DNA from: Cyclobacteriaceae bacterium
GTDB lineage: Bacteria > Bacteroidota > Bacteroidia > Cytophagales > Cyclobacteriaceae
DNA: 64,000 nucleotides
Assembly (NCBI GenBank): GCA_028284125.1
Contig: JANQSI010000016.1
Location: 186,001 to 250,000, forward strand
Reading direction: 5' to 3'
In this document: positions 15,707 to 24,220 of the stretch, in pieces
Layout of the letters: every line of letters starts with the position of its first letter
How positions within the stretch are numbered: position 1 is the stretch's first letter
The notes under the pieces: model-generated
What the model saw: the letters and a program-made list of their open reading frames with translations, nothing else
What the model was told of the DNA's origin: nothing
The model's database searches: none
Made by a program: the position numbers and the translations under genes

Positions 15707-16149
15707 AACTGGAGGTGACAATTGATCCACTCCCCGTCTAGATCTGCATTGTTTTTTTTATAAAAATTGATGGCTGGTTCATTCCAATCAAGCACCTGCC
15801 ACATCATTCCAGTGCAGTTTGTTTCTTTCCCGATTTTGATTGTTTCATCAAAAAGTAATTTCCCGGCTCCAGCTCCACGCTTACTTTCGGTCACAATCAA
15901 ATCTTCCAGGTACATTCTCTTTCCCTTCCAGGTGGAATACCTGTAGTAATAAATGGAAGCACCGATAATCGTAGCATCCTCCTCCGCTACAATAAATTCA
16001 AAGATTGGCCTTTCTCCAAAGCCATCTTTTTCCATTTCTCTGACCGAATTGGTGACTTCATCTTGGCCGTTTTCAAAAACGGCCAGTTCCATCACAAGCT
16101 CAAATAATCTTGGGAGATCGTTCTTGGTTCCTTTTCTGATTTCTATCAT
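15703..16149 (-). CDS. GNAT acetyltransferase, diamine N-acetyltransferase-like
   Basis: A 148-residue GNAT fold protein. The acetyl-CoA loop reads ESKRGAGAGKLLFDE (the R-x2-G-x-G/A pattern), and the segments YYRYSTWKGKRMYLEDLIV and WQVLDWNEPAINFYKK are the landmarks of the spermidine/spermine or thialysine N-acetyltransferase branch. It would acetylate a small polyamine-like amine, but the substrate cannot be read from the sequence. The terminator of the upstream prolyl oligopeptidase gene lies just before its start, so it is a separate transcript. Confidence 0.82.
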   Translation of the reverse strand: MIEIRKGTKNDLPRLFELVMELAVFENGQDEVTNSVREMEKDGFGERPIFEFIVAEEDATIIGASIYYYRYSTWKGKRMYLEDLIVTESKRGAGAGKLLFDETIKIGKETNCTGMMWQVLDWNEPAINFYKKNNADLDGEWINCHLQF

Positions 16150-16150
16150 G

Positions 16151-16191
16151 GGTTAAAAATAAGAACCCCCGCTGCAATTTGCATCGGGGGC
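16151..16191 (-). terminator. Intrinsic terminator of the prolyl oligopeptidase gene
   Basis: GGGGG/CCCCC arms (16186-16190, 16166-16170) with a further imperfect inner stem are followed on the minus strand by TTCTTATTTTT. It lies 24 bases after the peptidase stop and just upstream of the acetyltransferase gene. Confidence 0.75.
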
Positions 16192-16214
16192 CTTTTGGTT
16201 GGTTGGAGAAATTT

Positions 16215-18347
16215 TTACATATCGTCTTTGGCAAAATCTGGAATCACTCCCATGTTATACCATGCGAATGAATACCGATCGGCCAGTTGTTCTATTTGTT
16301 TCGAAATTGGCGTACCAGCACCATGCCCTGCATCTGTTTCAATTCTAATTAACACAGGATTCGGTCCATTATGATGTTCTTGTAAAGTCGCAGCAAACTT
16401 GAAAGAGTGTGCGGGAACCACACGATCATCATGATCAGCAGTAGTAACCAAAGTAGCGGGATATGCTACTCCAGGTTTAAGTGCATGAACCGGTGAGTAA
16501 TTTTTTAGGTACTGAAACATTTCTTCAGAATCTTCTGAAGTTCCATAATCAGATGCCCAGCCTGCGCCTGCTGTGAACTTGTGGTAACGCAACATATCCA
16601 TTACCCCAACAGCTGGGAATGCCACTTTGGCAAGATCCGGTCGCTGAGTCATGGTGGCACCAACTAATAGTCCTCCATTTGATCCTCCGGCGATGGCGAG
16701 GTATTCACTGGTTGTATAGTTGTTTTCAACCAACCATTCCCCAGCGGCAATGAAATCATCAAAGACGTTTTGCTTTTGCATTTTCGTACCCGCCTTATGC
16801 CATTTCTCTCCGTATTCACCTCCTCCTCTTAGGTTTGGCTGAGCATAAATTCCACCATTCTCTAACCATACGATTCGCTGTGTGCTGAAAGACGGTCGAA
16901 GACTGATATTGAATCCTCCATACGCGTATAAATAGGTTGGATTTTTTCCATTCAATTCGATTCCCTTCTTATGGACAATGAACATTGGAACTTTAGTCCC
17001 ATCCTTGCTTTCATAAAATATCTGCTTGGTTTCGTATTCTTCAGGGTTGAAATCAATTTCTGGTTGTCTGTAAAGCTCTGATTTTCCCGATGGAATGTCG
17101 TATTTATAAATGGAAGACGGATAGGTAAATGATGTAAATGTGTAGTAGATAAAATCTTCATGCATCTTCCCACCAAATCCAAATGCCGAACCAATTGAAG
17201 GGAGTTCAATGTCCCTTACCAGCTTGCCACTTAGATCAAACTGTTTGACTTGTGTTTTGGCATCAATTAGATAGTTGGCAAAAATGTATCCACCACCTGT
17301 GTTGGCATTCAGTACATTTTCCGTTTCAGGGATTACATCTTCCCAAGTATCAATTGTTGGGTTGGAAATTGTTGTTTCCACGACTCGCTGATTTGGTGCG
17401 TTATCATTTGTTTGGATTAACAGCCGATCACCCTCGCTGAGAAGGATGTATTCATCCGTCTCCATGTTCTCATCGACTGGGATGATTCTACCATTGTTTT
17501 TTAAATCCTGAACAAAGAGAACATTACCACTCGTACTTACAGCTGCAGTTATCACCAAATAGCGATTGTCCTCCGTGGTATAGCCGCCGATGTATCTATA
17601 TGGCTGTTTTTCTCCACCAAAAACGAGTTTGTCCTGACTTTGAGGAGTGCCCAATTTGTGATAGTATAATTTGTGGTATTGAGTTTTGGCTGAAAGTTCA
17701 CTGCCTTCAGGTTTATCGTAGCTGCTGTAGTAGAATCCATCATTTCCTTTCCAACTCAATCCACTGAACTTTATATTAACCAAGGTGTCCTCCACAATTT
17801 CCATTGTCTCCGTATTCATCACCATTGCCTTTCTCCAATCGGAACCTCCAGTCGAAATCATAAAAGCACACAGAGAACCATCATCAGTGAAATTGGTTGA
17901 AGTCAAAGAGATTGTTCCTTCTTCAGAAAATTCATTAGGATTAAGAAAAACCTCTTCTTCTCCTCCCTCTTTTTTCCTATAAAAAACATTCTGATTCTGA
18001 AGACCATCATTTTTATAGTAGTAGTCATAATCGCCATTTCTGGATGGCGCAAAAACTCGCTCATAGTCAAGCAAAGTCTTTAACCGATCCTTTAGTTTAT
18101 CTCTGTAAGAGATGTTATTGAGGTAAGCAAAAGTCACCTTGTTTTGAGCGGAGACCCAATTAGAAGTTTCTTCCGATCGATCGTCCTCTAACCACCGGTA
18201 GGGATCAGGTACTTCGTTATCAAAGTAAACATCAACCGTATCTACCTTCTTGGTTTGAGGGTAAGATAGATTTTCCGCTGTTTCATTGGAACTGGTTTGA
18301 CAGGCCCAAAAGGTAACAGCGATTAGAACGTAAGTAAGTCGTTTCAT
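16215..18347 (-). CDS. Prolyl oligopeptidase (S9A), lipoprotein
   Basis: A 710-residue serine peptidase that cleaves short peptides after proline. The N-terminus MKRLTYVLIAVTFWAC is a lipoprotein signal peptide with Cys16 as the lipid site, so it is periplasmic or membrane-anchored, not cytosolic. A seven-blade propeller region is followed by the alpha/beta hydrolase domain. The catalytic triad is S556 in GGSNGG, Asp in ADHDDRV (about 640-641) and H675 in DAGHG. The tail matches prolyl endopeptidases of about 700 residues. It has its own terminator and appears to be a single-gene unit. Confidence 0.93.
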   Translation of the reverse strand: MKRLTYVLIAVTFWACQTSSNETAENLSYPQTKKVDTVDVYFDNEVPDPYRWLEDDRSEETSNWVSAQNKVTFAYLNNISYRDKLKDRLKTLLDYERVFAPSRNGDYDYYYKNDGLQNQNVFYRKKEGGEEEVFLNPNEFSEEGTISLTSTNFTDDGSLCAFMISTGGSDWRKAMVMNTETMEIVEDTLVNIKFSGLSWKGNDGFYYSSYDKPEGSELSAKTQYHKLYYHKLGTPQSQDKLVFGGEKQPYRYIGGYTTEDNRYLVITAAVSTSGNVLFVQDLKNNGRIIPVDENMETDEYILLSEGDRLLIQTNDNAPNQRVVETTISNPTIDTWEDVIPETENVLNANTGGGYIFANYLIDAKTQVKQFDLSGKLVRDIELPSIGSAFGFGGKMHEDFIYYTFTSFTYPSSIYKYDIPSGKSELYRQPEIDFNPEEYETKQIFYESKDGTKVPMFIVHKKGIELNGKNPTYLYAYGGFNISLRPSFSTQRIVWLENGGIYAQPNLRGGGEYGEKWHKAGTKMQKQNVFDDFIAAGEWLVENNYTTSEYLAIAGGSNGGLLVGATMTQRPDLAKVAFPAVGVMDMLRYHKFTAGAGWASDYGTSEDSEEMFQYLKNYSPVHALKPGVAYPATLVTTADHDDRVVPAHSFKFAATLQEHHNGPNPVLIRIETDAGHGAGTPISKQIEQLADRYSFAWYNMGVIPDFAKDDM

Positions 18348-18445
18348 TGCTATTAATGTGTTAAGGCCATGAAAATTAAATAACTCGATGCTAAACTATT
18401 GCCAGATCAGATAACAATTACACAAGAGGTAAAGCAAGACGTAGG

Positions 18446-19723
18446 CTACAATTTGATTGCCTCAAATCCCAAATAAGGCCTGAGAACTTCAGGCATCTTA
18501 ATTTGATCAGCCTCCTGGTTATTTTCAAGTATGGCAGCAATGATTCTTGGAAGTGCCAATGCGCTCCCATTTAACGTGTGTGCCAACTCTTTCTTCCCAT
18601 CTTCCTTAATTCTAAGTTTCAATCGATTGGCCTGATAGGTTTCGAAATTGGAGACAGAGCTGACCTCTAGCCACTTTTCTTGAGCTGCTGAAAAAACTTC
18701 AAAATCATAAGTAAGTGCCGAAGTAAATCCCAGGTCTCCCGCACAAAGTCGCAAAATGCGATAAGGGAGTTCGAGCGATTTAACAATCGCCTCCACATGA
18801 GCAACCATTTTGTCCAAGACTTCATAGGAGGTTTCTGGCTTAACCACCTGAACAATTTCTACCTTATCAAATTGGTGTAGTCTGTTGAGCCCTCTTACGT
18901 GAGAACCCCAAGATCCGGCTTCTCTTCTGAAACAGGGGGTATAACCTGAATGTTTAATCGGGAGTGAATTTCCATCCAGAATTACATCTCGGTACATATT
19001 AGTGATTGGAACCTCAGCTGTGGGAATCAAATAGAGATTCGTCTCATTCACATGATACATCTGACCTTCCTTGTCGGGTAGCTGTCCCGTTCCAATACCT
19101 GAAGCTTCATTGATCACAACAGGAGGTTGAACTTCGTGGTATCCCGCTTCATTGGCTTTATCGAGAAAATAATTGATTAATCCACGAACCAAGCGAGCTC
19201 CTTGCCCTTTATAAAATGGGAAACCGGCTCCTGTTACCTTACTACCCAGTTCAAAATCGATGATATCGTAATCTTCGATAAGTTCCCAGTGTGGCTTTTT
19301 GTTATCCCCCAGATCAGGAATTCTTGAGTCTTCAACTTTGATGATTTCATTGTCCTCATCGGTATGACCAACAGGGACACTTTCATGCGGGATGTTTGGA
19401 ATATTGTAAAGAAGACCCCTCAATTCGTTTTCGGCCGCATGCTGCAAATCATTCAGTTTCTTACTTTCCTCTTTCAGTTGGGAGGATTCCTTTTTCAAAT
19501 TTTCAGCTTCATCTCTTTTGCCTTCTTTGAATAGAATTCCAATCTCCTTAGCTATTGTGTTTGATCGGTTTAGTATCTGATCAAGTTCCTGTTGAATTGA
19601 CTTTCTTTTACTGTCAATATTCAGCACATCATGGAGCAAACTTTCAGCGTCCTTGATGCCTCTTTTTTCCAGTCCTTTTTGGCACCTTTCAAAGTTCTTT
19701 TCTATCGTTGAAACCTGTAGCAT
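18446..19723 (-). CDS. serS: Seryl-tRNA synthetase
   Basis: Class II synthetase charging tRNA-Ser; 425 residues from the ATG at 19723. I chose that start because MLQVSTIEKNFERCQKGL is the usual N-terminus; the frame is open 19 codons further but those residues do not fit the family. The N-terminal coiled-coil arm (about residues 25-105) binds the long variable arm of tRNA-Ser. Motif 2 is seen in TPCFRREAGSWG and motif 3 in NGSALALPRIIAAILENNQ. It stands alone on this strand, divergent from rho. Confidence 0.96.
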   Translation of the reverse strand: MLQVSTIEKNFERCQKGLEKRGIKDAESLLHDVLNIDSKRKSIQQELDQILNRSNTIAKEIGILFKEGKRDEAENLKKESSQLKEESKKLNDLQHAAENELRGLLYNIPNIPHESVPVGHTDEDNEIIKVEDSRIPDLGDNKKPHWELIEDYDIIDFELGSKVTGAGFPFYKGQGARLVRGLINYFLDKANEAGYHEVQPPVVINEASGIGTGQLPDKEGQMYHVNETNLYLIPTAEVPITNMYRDVILDGNSLPIKHSGYTPCFRREAGSWGSHVRGLNRLHQFDKVEIVQVVKPETSYEVLDKMVAHVEAIVKSLELPYRILRLCAGDLGFTSALTYDFEVFSAAQEKWLEVSSVSNFETYQANRLKLRIKEDGKKELAHTLNGSALALPRIIAAILENNQEADQIKMPEVLRPYLGFEAIKL

Positions 19724-19812
19724 TCTAACCGTCTTTTTGAAGAGTGCAAAGAAAAATGATTTTACATTGATTAGGGTCACAAAATGGTGGTCTGTTAAAA
19801 AATAAGATGGTA

Positions 19813-19844
19813 TTTGTTAAATTCTGGGTGATCGCCTATACTTG
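19813..19844 (+). promoter_or_regulatory. Predicted rho promoter and leader
   Basis: TTTG (19813-19816), a 20-base spacer and TATACTTG (19837-19844) match the Bacteroidota promoter with one mismatch. The transcript would have a leader of about 100 bases before the rho ATG at 19948. Rho is autoregulated by attenuation in other bacteria, and this leader is long enough, but I see no diagnostic structure. Confidence 0.5.
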
Positions 19845-19947
19845 CGATACAGTCCTAGGAAGACCCAGCCGGGGATTCCAGCTTATAGAAGCTTAGAACT
19901 ATTCAATTATTACTTCAAAAAGAACTTAAACACACTTTTATTCACTT

Positions 19948-21522
19948 ATGTACACCTTGGATGATCTGAGTGTAATGCTTTTGTCAGAACTACGAGACAT
20001 TGCAGAGCAGTTAGGAATTAAAAATGCGAAGAAGACAGCAAAACAGGATTTGATATACAAAATCCTGGACCAGCAAGCAACCATGCCTGAAAGCGAAATC
20101 AAAAAAATTAAGGAAGGGAACGGATCAGCAGCGCCTCAAACTGAACAAGCTCCAAAAGCTGAAAAAGTAGAGGATAAAAAAGAAAAAGAGCACAAAAAGC
20201 CTCGCAGAGAAGAGAAAAAGAAAGACAAACCTCAAGATTCTGAAAAGCAGAAGTCTGAAAAGCAGAAAGAGGGTGATGATGACAGAAAAGACGAGAGAAA
20301 AGAAGATCCTGAAAAAGCCGAACGAGATGCTGCCAGACAGGAGCGAGAAGCAGAACGTCAGGAAAAGAGAAGAAAGAAAGAGCAGTACAATGAGGAGATC
20401 AAAGAGTTTGACGGGTTAATTGCCAACGAAGGTGTCTTGGAAATCATGCAAGACGGGTACGGATTCCTTCGATCAAGCGACTATCACTACCTGGCAAGCC
20501 CAGATGACATTTATGTCTCTCCATCTCAAATCAAACTATTTGGTCTAAGAACCGGAGATACTGTAAAAGGTCAGATTCGTCCACCAAAAGATGGTGAGAA
20601 ATATTTTGCGCTACTTAAGGTGGAGTCGGTAAATGGTAAGACCACTGAAGAAATCCGGGACCGGGTTGCTTTCGAATATTTGACTCCACTTTTCCCTGAA
20701 GAAAAACTAAAGCTGAGCACTAAGCCAGATAATTACTCTACCAGGATTTTGGACATGTTCGCTCCAATTGGAAAAGGACAAAGAGGAATGATTGTGGCAC
20801 AGCCTAAAACAGGTAAAACAGTTCTTTTGAAGAACGTCGCAAACGCCATTGCAGAAAATCATCCTGAATGCTATCTGATGATCCTTTTGATTGACGAACG
20901 TCCAGAGGAAGTTACAGATATGGCTCGATCGGTTAAAGCTGAAGTTGTAGCTTCTACTTTTGATGAGCAAGCGGAGAAGCACGTGAAAGTTGCCAATATC
21001 GTGTTGGAAAAAGCAAAACGAATGGTGGAATGTGGTCACGATGTAGTGATTCTACTTGACTCAATCACACGATTGGCTCGGGCACACAACACAGTGGTTC
21101 CATCGTCTGGTAAAATCTTGTCTGGAGGTGTAGATGCTAATGCACTTCACAAACCAAAGCGATTCTTCGGAGCAGCAAGAAATGTTGAGAATGGTGGATC
21201 ATTAACCATTATCGCCACTGCATTGATTGAAACAGGTTCTAAAATGGATGAAGTAATCTTTGAAGAATTCAAAGGTACTGGTAACATGGAGCTTCAATTG
21301 GATAGAAAACTATCCAACAAACGAGTTTATCCTGCTATTGACGTTCCTGCCTCTGGTACAAGAAGAGAAGATCTACTCATGGATAAGGAAGAATTGAGCA
21401 GGGTTTGGATTCTTCGAAAATTCATGTCTGACATGAATAGCATCGAAGCGATGGAGTTCCTTTTGGATAAAATGAAGGGAACAACTAACAACGACGAGTT
21501 CCTTGTTAGTATGAACGGATAG
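19948..21522 (+). CDS. rho: Transcription termination factor Rho
   Basis: Hexameric RNA helicase that ends transcription; 524 residues, longer than the 419 of E. coli because of a charged insert. The N-terminal Rho_N helices come first ([23 protein letters not shown]). About residues 50-150 are a Lys/Glu/Arg-rich insert. The RNA-binding cold-shock domain follows ([29 protein letters not shown] is split across it). The ATPase carries Walker A QPKTGKT and the region [14 protein letters not shown]. Long disordered inserts are common in Rho of Bacteroidota and may promote phase separation or extra RNA binding. A strong terminator follows. Confidence 0.96.
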   Translation: MYTLDDLSVMLLSELRDIAEQLGIKNAKKTAKQDLIYKILDQQATMPESEIKKIKEGNGSAAPQTEQAPKAEKVEDKKEKEHKKPRREEKKKDKPQDSEKQKSEKQKEGDDDRKDERKEDPEKAERDAARQEREAERQEKRRKKEQYNEEIKEFDGLIANEGVLEIMQDGYGFLRSSDYHYLASPDDIYVSPSQIKLFGLRTGDTVKGQIRPPKDGEKYFALLKVESVNGKTTEEIRDRVAFEYLTPLFPEEKLKLSTKPDNYSTRILDMFAPIGKGQRGMIVAQPKTGKTVLLKNVANAIAENHPECYLMILLIDERPEEVTDMARSVKAEVVASTFDEQAEKHVKVANIVLEKAKRMVECGHDVVILLDSITRLARAHNTVVPSSGKILSGGVDANALHKPKRFFGAARNVENGGSLTIIATALIETGSKMDEVIFEEFKGTGNMELQLDRKLSNKRVYPAIDVPASGTRREDLLMDKEELSRVWILRKFMSDMNSIEAMEFLLDKMKGTTNNDEFLVSMNG

Positions 21523-21540
21523 ATAAGTAAAATAAATCGA

Positions 21541-21580
21541 AAAAAATGCTGCATCCTTTTGAGGGTGCAGCATTTTTTTT
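21541..21580 (+). terminator. Intrinsic terminator of rho
   Basis: An A6 run and TGCTGCATCC, loop TTTTGA, GGGTGCAGCA and T8 form a 10-base stem with one wobble pair. It starts 18 bases after the rho stop. Confidence 0.9.
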
Positions 21581-21623
21581 GGTACTATTTAAGTACAAAA
21601 TTGAACTATCTAAACGACTAGCG

Positions 21624-22697
21624 ATGAAAATGAAATTTTTCCTACCTACACTCACTACTTTTTTCCTGCTCTCCTGTTCTTTTTTACTAGTCTCTTGTTC
21701 TGATGAAGAGAGTGGATTAGACAATCCTTCGGCTGAAATAAATGCAATAGCCAGTGACATGAATGCTGATGTCGTTACTCTTGTACAGTCAGAAGGTGTT
21801 GACGGTGCAATGACACTTTTTGATTTGGTTGACAACTCAAGTCACTTCGGAAGAATTGCTCCTTACCAAATGGATGATAATCAAGCATTCGTGACCAATC
21901 AAATTGGGCAAATTTCCTACAGTTTTACGACCGGAATTGCGCGTTTGCTAAATGAAGAGCCTGCGGATTTCACTGAAAACAAAGGAGTCTATGAATGGAA
22001 CTTCACACTTGAAGATTTCGAAAAAGTTGATGAATCAGACTTTATTGTCATTCACTTCCCCACAGAAGAATCAACCACAAACAATGCAAAGTTCGAACTG
22101 ACTGAGTTTAAAGTTGTAGAAATTGATTTTGATGAATTGCCTACTTCTATTAAAGCTGCTCTTTACGTAGACGAAGAGCTTGTGATCGACCTTGATTTAG
22201 CTGTGAATTATGATTCAGAAGGAAATCCAGAAGATGCAAACATTTCTTTGGATGTAATACCATTTGCGCTTCAAATAACTTTTGATGATACACAAACCAC
22301 TACATCTTCGTTGGCTGTTACTTTGCTTCTTGAAGGTGAAAATTTGGTTGGTGTAGATGTGGATGTAGAGTTTGATTCAGAAGAAAAGCTTGAGCCTACT
22401 TCAATTTCCGGTGAAGTGTCTTATAAGACGTTGAGAATAGTTGGAAGTGTAAGCGATGATGAAATGGACAGCTCTGTTGATAGTGATCCAAATGATTACA
22501 TCGATTTAGAACTATTCATCGGTGCAGACAAGGCAGGTGATATTGTTTTTGTTTACGAAGAAATTACTGATGAATTTGGAACCTACGAGGATTATGTTCC
22601 TTATGTCCAATATGCAGACGGAAGCCAGGAAAAATTAGAGGATATTCTTCAACCGGTTATAGATGAAATTGAGGCTGCCTTAGAAGATTTCGAATAA
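21624..22697 (+). CDS. Surface-type lipoprotein, acidic, function unknown
   Basis: A 357-residue lipoprotein. The ATG at 21624 is chosen because it starts a proper signal peptide (MKMKFFLPTLTTFFLLSCSF...LLVSC) with Cys25 as the lipid site; the frame is open further upstream but would run through the rho terminator. The cysteine is followed by SDEESG, which fits the lipoprotein export signal of Bacteroidota, so the protein is probably displayed on the cell surface. The mature part is very acidic, beta-rich, and has no family that I recognise. Segments such as LDLAVNYDSEGNPEDANISLDV and VDVDVEFDSEEKLEPTSISG look like degenerate internal repeats. It lies alone between two terminators. Confidence 0.75.
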   Translation: MKMKFFLPTLTTFFLLSCSFLLVSCSDEESGLDNPSAEINAIASDMNADVVTLVQSEGVDGAMTLFDLVDNSSHFGRIAPYQMDDNQAFVTNQIGQISYSFTTGIARLLNEEPADFTENKGVYEWNFTLEDFEKVDESDFIVIHFPTEESTTNNAKFELTEFKVVEIDFDELPTSIKAALYVDEELVIDLDLAVNYDSEGNPEDANISLDVIPFALQITFDDTQTTTSSLAVTLLLEGENLVGVDVDVEFDSEEKLEPTSISGEVSYKTLRIVGSVSDDEMDSSVDSDPNDYIDLELFIGADKAGDIVFVYEEITDEFGTYEDYVPYVQYADGSQEKLEDILQPVIDEIEAALEDFE

Positions 22698-22724
22698 AAT
22701 CGTCAATCCAGATTAGCCAAGGAG

Positions 22725-22755
22725 AAAAGCTTCATAGTAAATGGAGCTTTTTTTA
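22725..22755. terminator. Bidirectional terminator, overlapping the stop of the next gene
   Basis: AAAAGCTTCAT, loop AGTAA, ATGGAGCTTTT and T-rich flank form an 11-base stem with one G-T pair. It ends the lipoprotein transcript, and its T-run includes the TAA of the convergent dehydrogenase gene (22753-22755). Confidence 0.75.
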
Positions 22756-23958
22756 TTTCCCATCAACGTAATCTTGCAAATACTTGTATCGGCTAGTTAG
22801 TGCCCCATTCTCAGTGATGGTCGCATTTTTAATAATGTCCTTTTCATCACCGTTGAGTAGATGAGGAAGAACATTTTCTATCAATTGATCGCCAAAACTT
22901 TCAGAAGCATCACGAGGCAATTCACACGGCAGATTATCAATGGCCATTACAGTAATATTCCCTTCATCTGATACGGCCTCCTCAACACTATTATCTTCCG
23001 GATTGTAGTCGTAAATGGGATCTTCAATGGTACTCGGTTTTTTCGTTGAAGGAATAGATCCTTCGATATCACACGTGATGTCTGCAATGACCCTGATACC
23101 AAAATGGTGTTCTAAAACATCTTCTCGTCGAAACAATACTGGAGCAGCTGGATTCCAAAAAGCGGATGCAATCAGTAGATCCGTAACTTTCGCAAATTTG
23201 AGGAAATCACCTTCAAAGTTCTCCGGATGCTCATGAAACTCATTTCGTTGAAATTCTTTCCCTTGGGCATGTTTGTTATAATCCCGAGAATTTAGAACGG
23301 TAAAAGTCGGTTCGTTGAATCTTTCGACAAGAAAATCATGTGGAGTCACCCGTCGAATTCCAATTCCATCTAGAACCTCAATAGCACCTTTTGCTACTCT
23401 TCCGCCACCCGTTATTGCAATTTTTACTGCTGGAAGCTTCACCTTAGGAAACTCCGTTTTCAAATCCTCCAAATCAAAGCACTCGTGCGCTCTTCGTATG
23501 TTGAACAGGTTATACCGCTTTCCATACGTCCAGATTCCGTTATATGCTCCAACAATTCCCGCCCATCGACCAAAGGCTATGATCCGATTACCATTTCCGT
23601 TCGTTAACGTTTCCCAATCTACTAAGCGAATTCTTTTATCGATGATCGCGCGTATTAGCTTTTGATTGTAATCCTGTTTCTTAATGGTGTGTGAAAAGAA
23701 GAAATGTGTTTTTTTAGGAATCAAATCATTTATTTGAACCTCTTTTACTCCCAAAATAATATCGCAATCTTCTACGGATTCCACTACCTCGATTCCGGCA
23801 TCCTTATAATCCTGATCTGAAAAACAACGGATATCACTGGATTGAACCTTGATCTCCACCTTGAAAGTATCAGATATATGTTTGGCTTGAACTGGAGTGA
23901 TCGGAACTCTCTTGTCAATAGGAATTTTTCCTTCTTTGATTATGCCTATTTTGGTCAT
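22753..23958 (-). CDS. Saccharopine dehydrogenase-like (AlaDH/PNT superfamily)
   Basis: A 401-residue NAD(P)-dependent dehydrogenase of the alanine dehydrogenase/transhydrogenase superfamily. The N-terminal domain starts with GIIKEGKIPIDKRVPITP, the second half has the dinucleotide-binding loop KIAITGGGRVAKGAIEVL, and HFFFSHTIKKQ and DWETLTN resemble the lysine-forming saccharopine dehydrogenase (LYS1) branch more than true alanine dehydrogenase. The tail EDPIYDYNP and VMAIDNLPCELPRDAS is also seen in LYS1-like enzymes. The reaction may be reductive or oxidative cleavage of saccharopine or a similar amino acid adduct. No other lysine catabolism gene is adjacent. Superfamily is secure; substrate is tentative. 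Confidence 0.7.
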   Translation of the reverse strand: MTKIGIIKEGKIPIDKRVPITPVQAKHISDTFKVEIKVQSSDIRCFSDQDYKDAGIEVVESVEDCDIILGVKEVQINDLIPKKTHFFFSHTIKKQDYNQKLIRAIIDKRIRLVDWETLTNGNGNRIIAFGRWAGIVGAYNGIWTYGKRYNLFNIRRAHECFDLEDLKTEFPKVKLPAVKIAITGGGRVAKGAIEVLDGIGIRRVTPHDFLVERFNEPTFTVLNSRDYNKHAQGKEFQRNEFHEHPENFEGDFLKFAKVTDLLIASAFWNPAAPVLFRREDVLEHHFGIRVIADITCDIEGSIPSTKKPSTIEDPIYDYNPEDNSVEEAVSDEGNITVMAIDNLPCELPRDASESFGDQLIENVLPHLLNGDEKDIIKNATITENGALTSRYKYLQDYVDGK

Positions 23959-24030
23959 TTTTGGGAATTTGGGACGAAAATAACCAAAACTGTGAAAGTC
24001 TATTTACGAGGATCTATTTTAAGACTGAGC

Positions 24031-24213
24031 TTACTCCTCTTCCAGATCAAGATCATCTCGATCTTTAAGTTTCTTATCTTCAACATTCTTGTTAAGAAAC
24101 TTATTTAGCTCATCAATAGGCAAGTTTGATTTGATTTCTCCAAAAGAATCAACCTTGAGTTCAAACCCGTCTAAATCCTCATGCACCTTCGCTTTTTCTT
24201 TTTTCTTGCTCAT
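24031..24213 (-). CDS. Small acidic conserved hypothetical protein
   Basis: A 60-residue hydrophilic protein starting MSKKKEKAKVHEDLDGFELK at 24213. It has a basic N-terminus, a middle DSFGEIKSNLPIDELNKFLNKNVEDKKL and a very acidic tail (DRDDLDLEEE). It lies 7 bases after gltX and is the last gene of that operon. No signal, membrane segment or named domain is seen. Its tight link to gltX and the ordered charge pattern support a real gene. The function is not known to me. Confidence 0.6.
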   Translation of the reverse strand: MSKKKEKAKVHEDLDGFELKVDSFGEIKSNLPIDELNKFLNKNVEDKKLKDRDDLDLEEE

Positions 24214-24220
24214 GAGTGTT

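Noticed and set aside
20707-21039. Minus-strand frame within rho
   Set aside because: It is antisense to the Rho ATPase domain and has no recognisable protein features.
21546-21623. N-terminal extension of the lipoprotein at 21624
   Set aside because: It would translate the rho terminator hairpin; the signal peptide begins at 21624.
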